From contig JAFAFM010000340.1 in NCBI GenBank assembly GCA_023423495.1, positions 1 to 9,274 of the forward strand: a stretch of DNA of 9,274 nucleotides. Direction: 5' to 3'. The translations under genes were made by a program, and so were the position numbers. Numbering within the stretch: position 1 is the first letter of the stretch; the number at the start of each line of letters is the position of its first letter. The notes beneath the pieces are model-generated. The model saw only the letters and a list, made by a program, of their open reading frames with translations. It had not been told where the DNA came from and did no database searches. This DNA is from Armatimonadota bacterium (GTDB lineage Bacteria; Armatimonadota; Fimbriimonadia; Fimbriimonadales; Fimbriimonadaceae). Shown here in pieces: positions 8,517 to 9,274 of this stretch.

Positions 8517-8530
8517 CGGCCCTCGGGCCG
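8517..8530. repeat. Inverted repeat CGGCCC-TC-GGGCCG
   Basis: Two perfect 6-base arms are separated by two bases (effectively a 5-bp stem with a 4-base loop in RNA). On the plus strand it is followed after a gap by a U-rich stretch at 8543-8551 that is not a contiguous T-run, so it is at best a poor terminator. It lies 26 bases before the TolC-type start and could be an operator or attenuator element. Confidence 0.35.
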
Positions 8531-8542
8531 ACCTCAGTTCGG

Positions 8543-8548
8543 TATTGT
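8543..8548 (+). promoter_or_regulatory. Possible -10 element TATTGT before the TolC-type gene
   Basis: TATTGT matches four of six consensus positions and ends eight bases before the ATG at 8557. A transcript from it would start at or next to the start codon, giving a leaderless mRNA. That would fit the absence of a Shine-Dalgarno there. No -35 match is visible at 17 bases upstream, so this is a weak candidate. Confidence 0.2.
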
Positions 8549-8556
8549 TTTCTGAT

Positions 8557-9274
8557 ATGCGCCCGATTAGTCGGTTTTTGACCCTATGCCTGGCGGGTCT
8601 GGCAGGTGCGGCCTATTCCCAAGACACGCTTTCCCTCCCGGAAGCGCTGCGCTTGGCCAGAAGGAACAACGGCGACATCCGCGCCGCAGCGTTCGATGTG
8701 CAAGCGGCCAATGCGCGGGTGAACCAGGCGCGGGCGGCTTTTTATCCAACGGTCACCCCTTTCCTGGAGTACAACAACCGCCGTTCTTTCACCCAGACGA
8801 ACTCTGGAAATGTGATCTCGCGGGACGATGGCTTCACCTCCGGGGTGAATGCCAATTGGAACATCCTAGATGCCGGGCAGCGGCAGTTGAGCTTGCTGAG
8901 CGCCCGGCGAAGCGAAGACGCAACACGATTCGATGCCAGGCAGCTTTTGCGGCGAACATTGTTCACCGTACACCAGCAGTTCTATGAAGCGCTGCGCTCC
9001 CAGGAGTTGCTCAAGGTTGCGGAATCTCAAGTCGAGCGAACCCAAAAAATTTACGATCAGGCGGAGTTTGGCGCGCGGCCCGAAATTGGCTCGGTAGCCC
9101 GGAAGGATGTGTATCAGGCAAGAGCCGATCTGCTGAACTCCAAGGTCGAGCTGCTAAGAGTAAAGAATCTCACCTCTACCACGCTCAGCAGCCTTAAGGC
9201 GACGATCGGCTGGACTCCAGGAGATCCCCTGCCCCCGCTTGAGATCTTGGCAGAAACACCTGAGATCCCCGTGC
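8557..9274 (+). CDS. TolC-family outer-membrane efflux protein (partial, cut by window end)
   Basis: An open frame from ATG 8557 runs to the end of the window without a stop (239 codons visible of an expected 430-480). Residues 1-21 look like a Sec signal peptide (basic MRPISR, hydrophobic core, cleavage near AYS/QD). It is followed by the typical TolC opening 'DTLSLPEALRLARRNN' (23-38) and helix 'AANARVNQARAAFYPTVTP' (50-68). A beta-strand stretch follows at about 69-103, ending in NWNILDAGQRQ, which matches the family's 'l.y.lfdgG.r' motif. Long helices follow at about 106-215 with the FYEAL segment (142-146) and RKDVYQARADLL (182-193). This is the first outer-membrane efflux protein repeat (PF02321 type). 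It would trimerise as the exit duct for the upstream pump and adaptor. A 190-base gap containing an antisense tRNA separates it from the pump, so it may have its own promoter. No Shine-Dalgarno precedes the ATG. Confidence 0.93.
   Translation, partial: MRPISRFLTLCLAGLAGAAYSQDTLSLPEALRLARRNNGDIRAAAFDVQAANARVNQARAAFYPTVTPFLEYNNRRSFTQTNSGNVISRDDGFTSGVNANWNILDAGQRQLSLLSARRSEDATRFDARQLLRRTLFTVHQQFYEALRSQELLKVAESQVERTQKIYDQAEFGARPEIGSVARKDVYQARADLLNSKVELLRVKNLTSTTLSSLKATIGWTPGDPLPPLEILAETPEIPV

Larger units (their letters stand above)
8460..8556. promoter_or_regulatory. Intergenic region upstream of both tRNA-Pro and the TolC-family gene
   Basis: These 97 bases separate the leftward tRNA from the rightward outer-membrane gene and must contain the tRNA promoter. 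They may also contain a separate promoter for the TolC gene. The region holds two GC-rich palindromes, listed separately, and an AT-rich stretch just before the TolC start. No strong -35/-10 pair was identified by eye on either strand. Confidence 0.4.

Noticed and set aside
8517..8551. Rho-independent terminator after the pump gene
   Set aside because: The hairpin stem is short and the U-rich part is 12 bases away and interrupted, so it does not meet the usual form.
1..9274. CRISPR array, insertion sequence, prophage or defence genes
   Set aside because: No regularly spaced repeats, transposase, integrase or terminal inverted repeats were seen. No direct copy of the tRNA 3' end was noticed in the short flanks, so an integration site is not supported.

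Overview
The window reads as ordinary chromosome of a Gram-negative, double-membraned bacterium. It encodes a complete inner-membrane RND pump with its periplasmic adaptor and the start of a TolC-type outer-membrane channel. Base composition is moderately GC-rich (mid-fifties to sixty percent by eye). Canonical Shine-Dalgarno sequences are scarce in front of the genes. No marker here fixes the phylum. The protein style would fit a deep non-proteobacterial Gram-negative lineage such as Armatimonadota, but that is a low-confidence guess.

Layout. On the minus strand a two-gene unit runs leftward from about 3468. The first gene is a secreted tandem-domain M16 (pitrilysin/insulinase-type) zinc peptidase. 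Seventeen bases after it comes a seven-helix membrane protein whose signature motifs I recognise as Bax inhibitor-1 (BI-1/YccA/TMBIM) family. An 84-base divergent intergenic region (3469-3552) separates this unit from a plus-strand efflux cluster. That cluster holds an RND adaptor with an unusually long coiled-coil hairpin, an HAE-1-class RND transporter translationally coupled to it by a 4-base GTGA overlap, and, after a 190-base gap, a TolC-family outer-membrane protein cut off by the window end. A complete tRNA-Pro(CGG) gene with encoded CCA lies in that gap on the opposite strand.

How it works together. Adaptor, RND pump and TolC protein form a classical proton-driven tripartite exporter. 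The adaptor bridges the inner-membrane trimer to the outer-membrane channel. The proton-relay residues of the pump and the channel-docking motif of the adaptor are intact, so the system should be functional; its substrate cannot be read from sequence. The peptidase and the BI-1-like protein form a separate probable operon, perhaps for envelope protein or peptide turnover.

I did not find a previously undescribed system. The points most worth a second look are the BI-1 assignment and its pairing with a peptidase, the very long adaptor hairpin with matched breaks in its two arms, the antisense tRNA inside the efflux cluster, and small palindromes in the two main intergenic regions.
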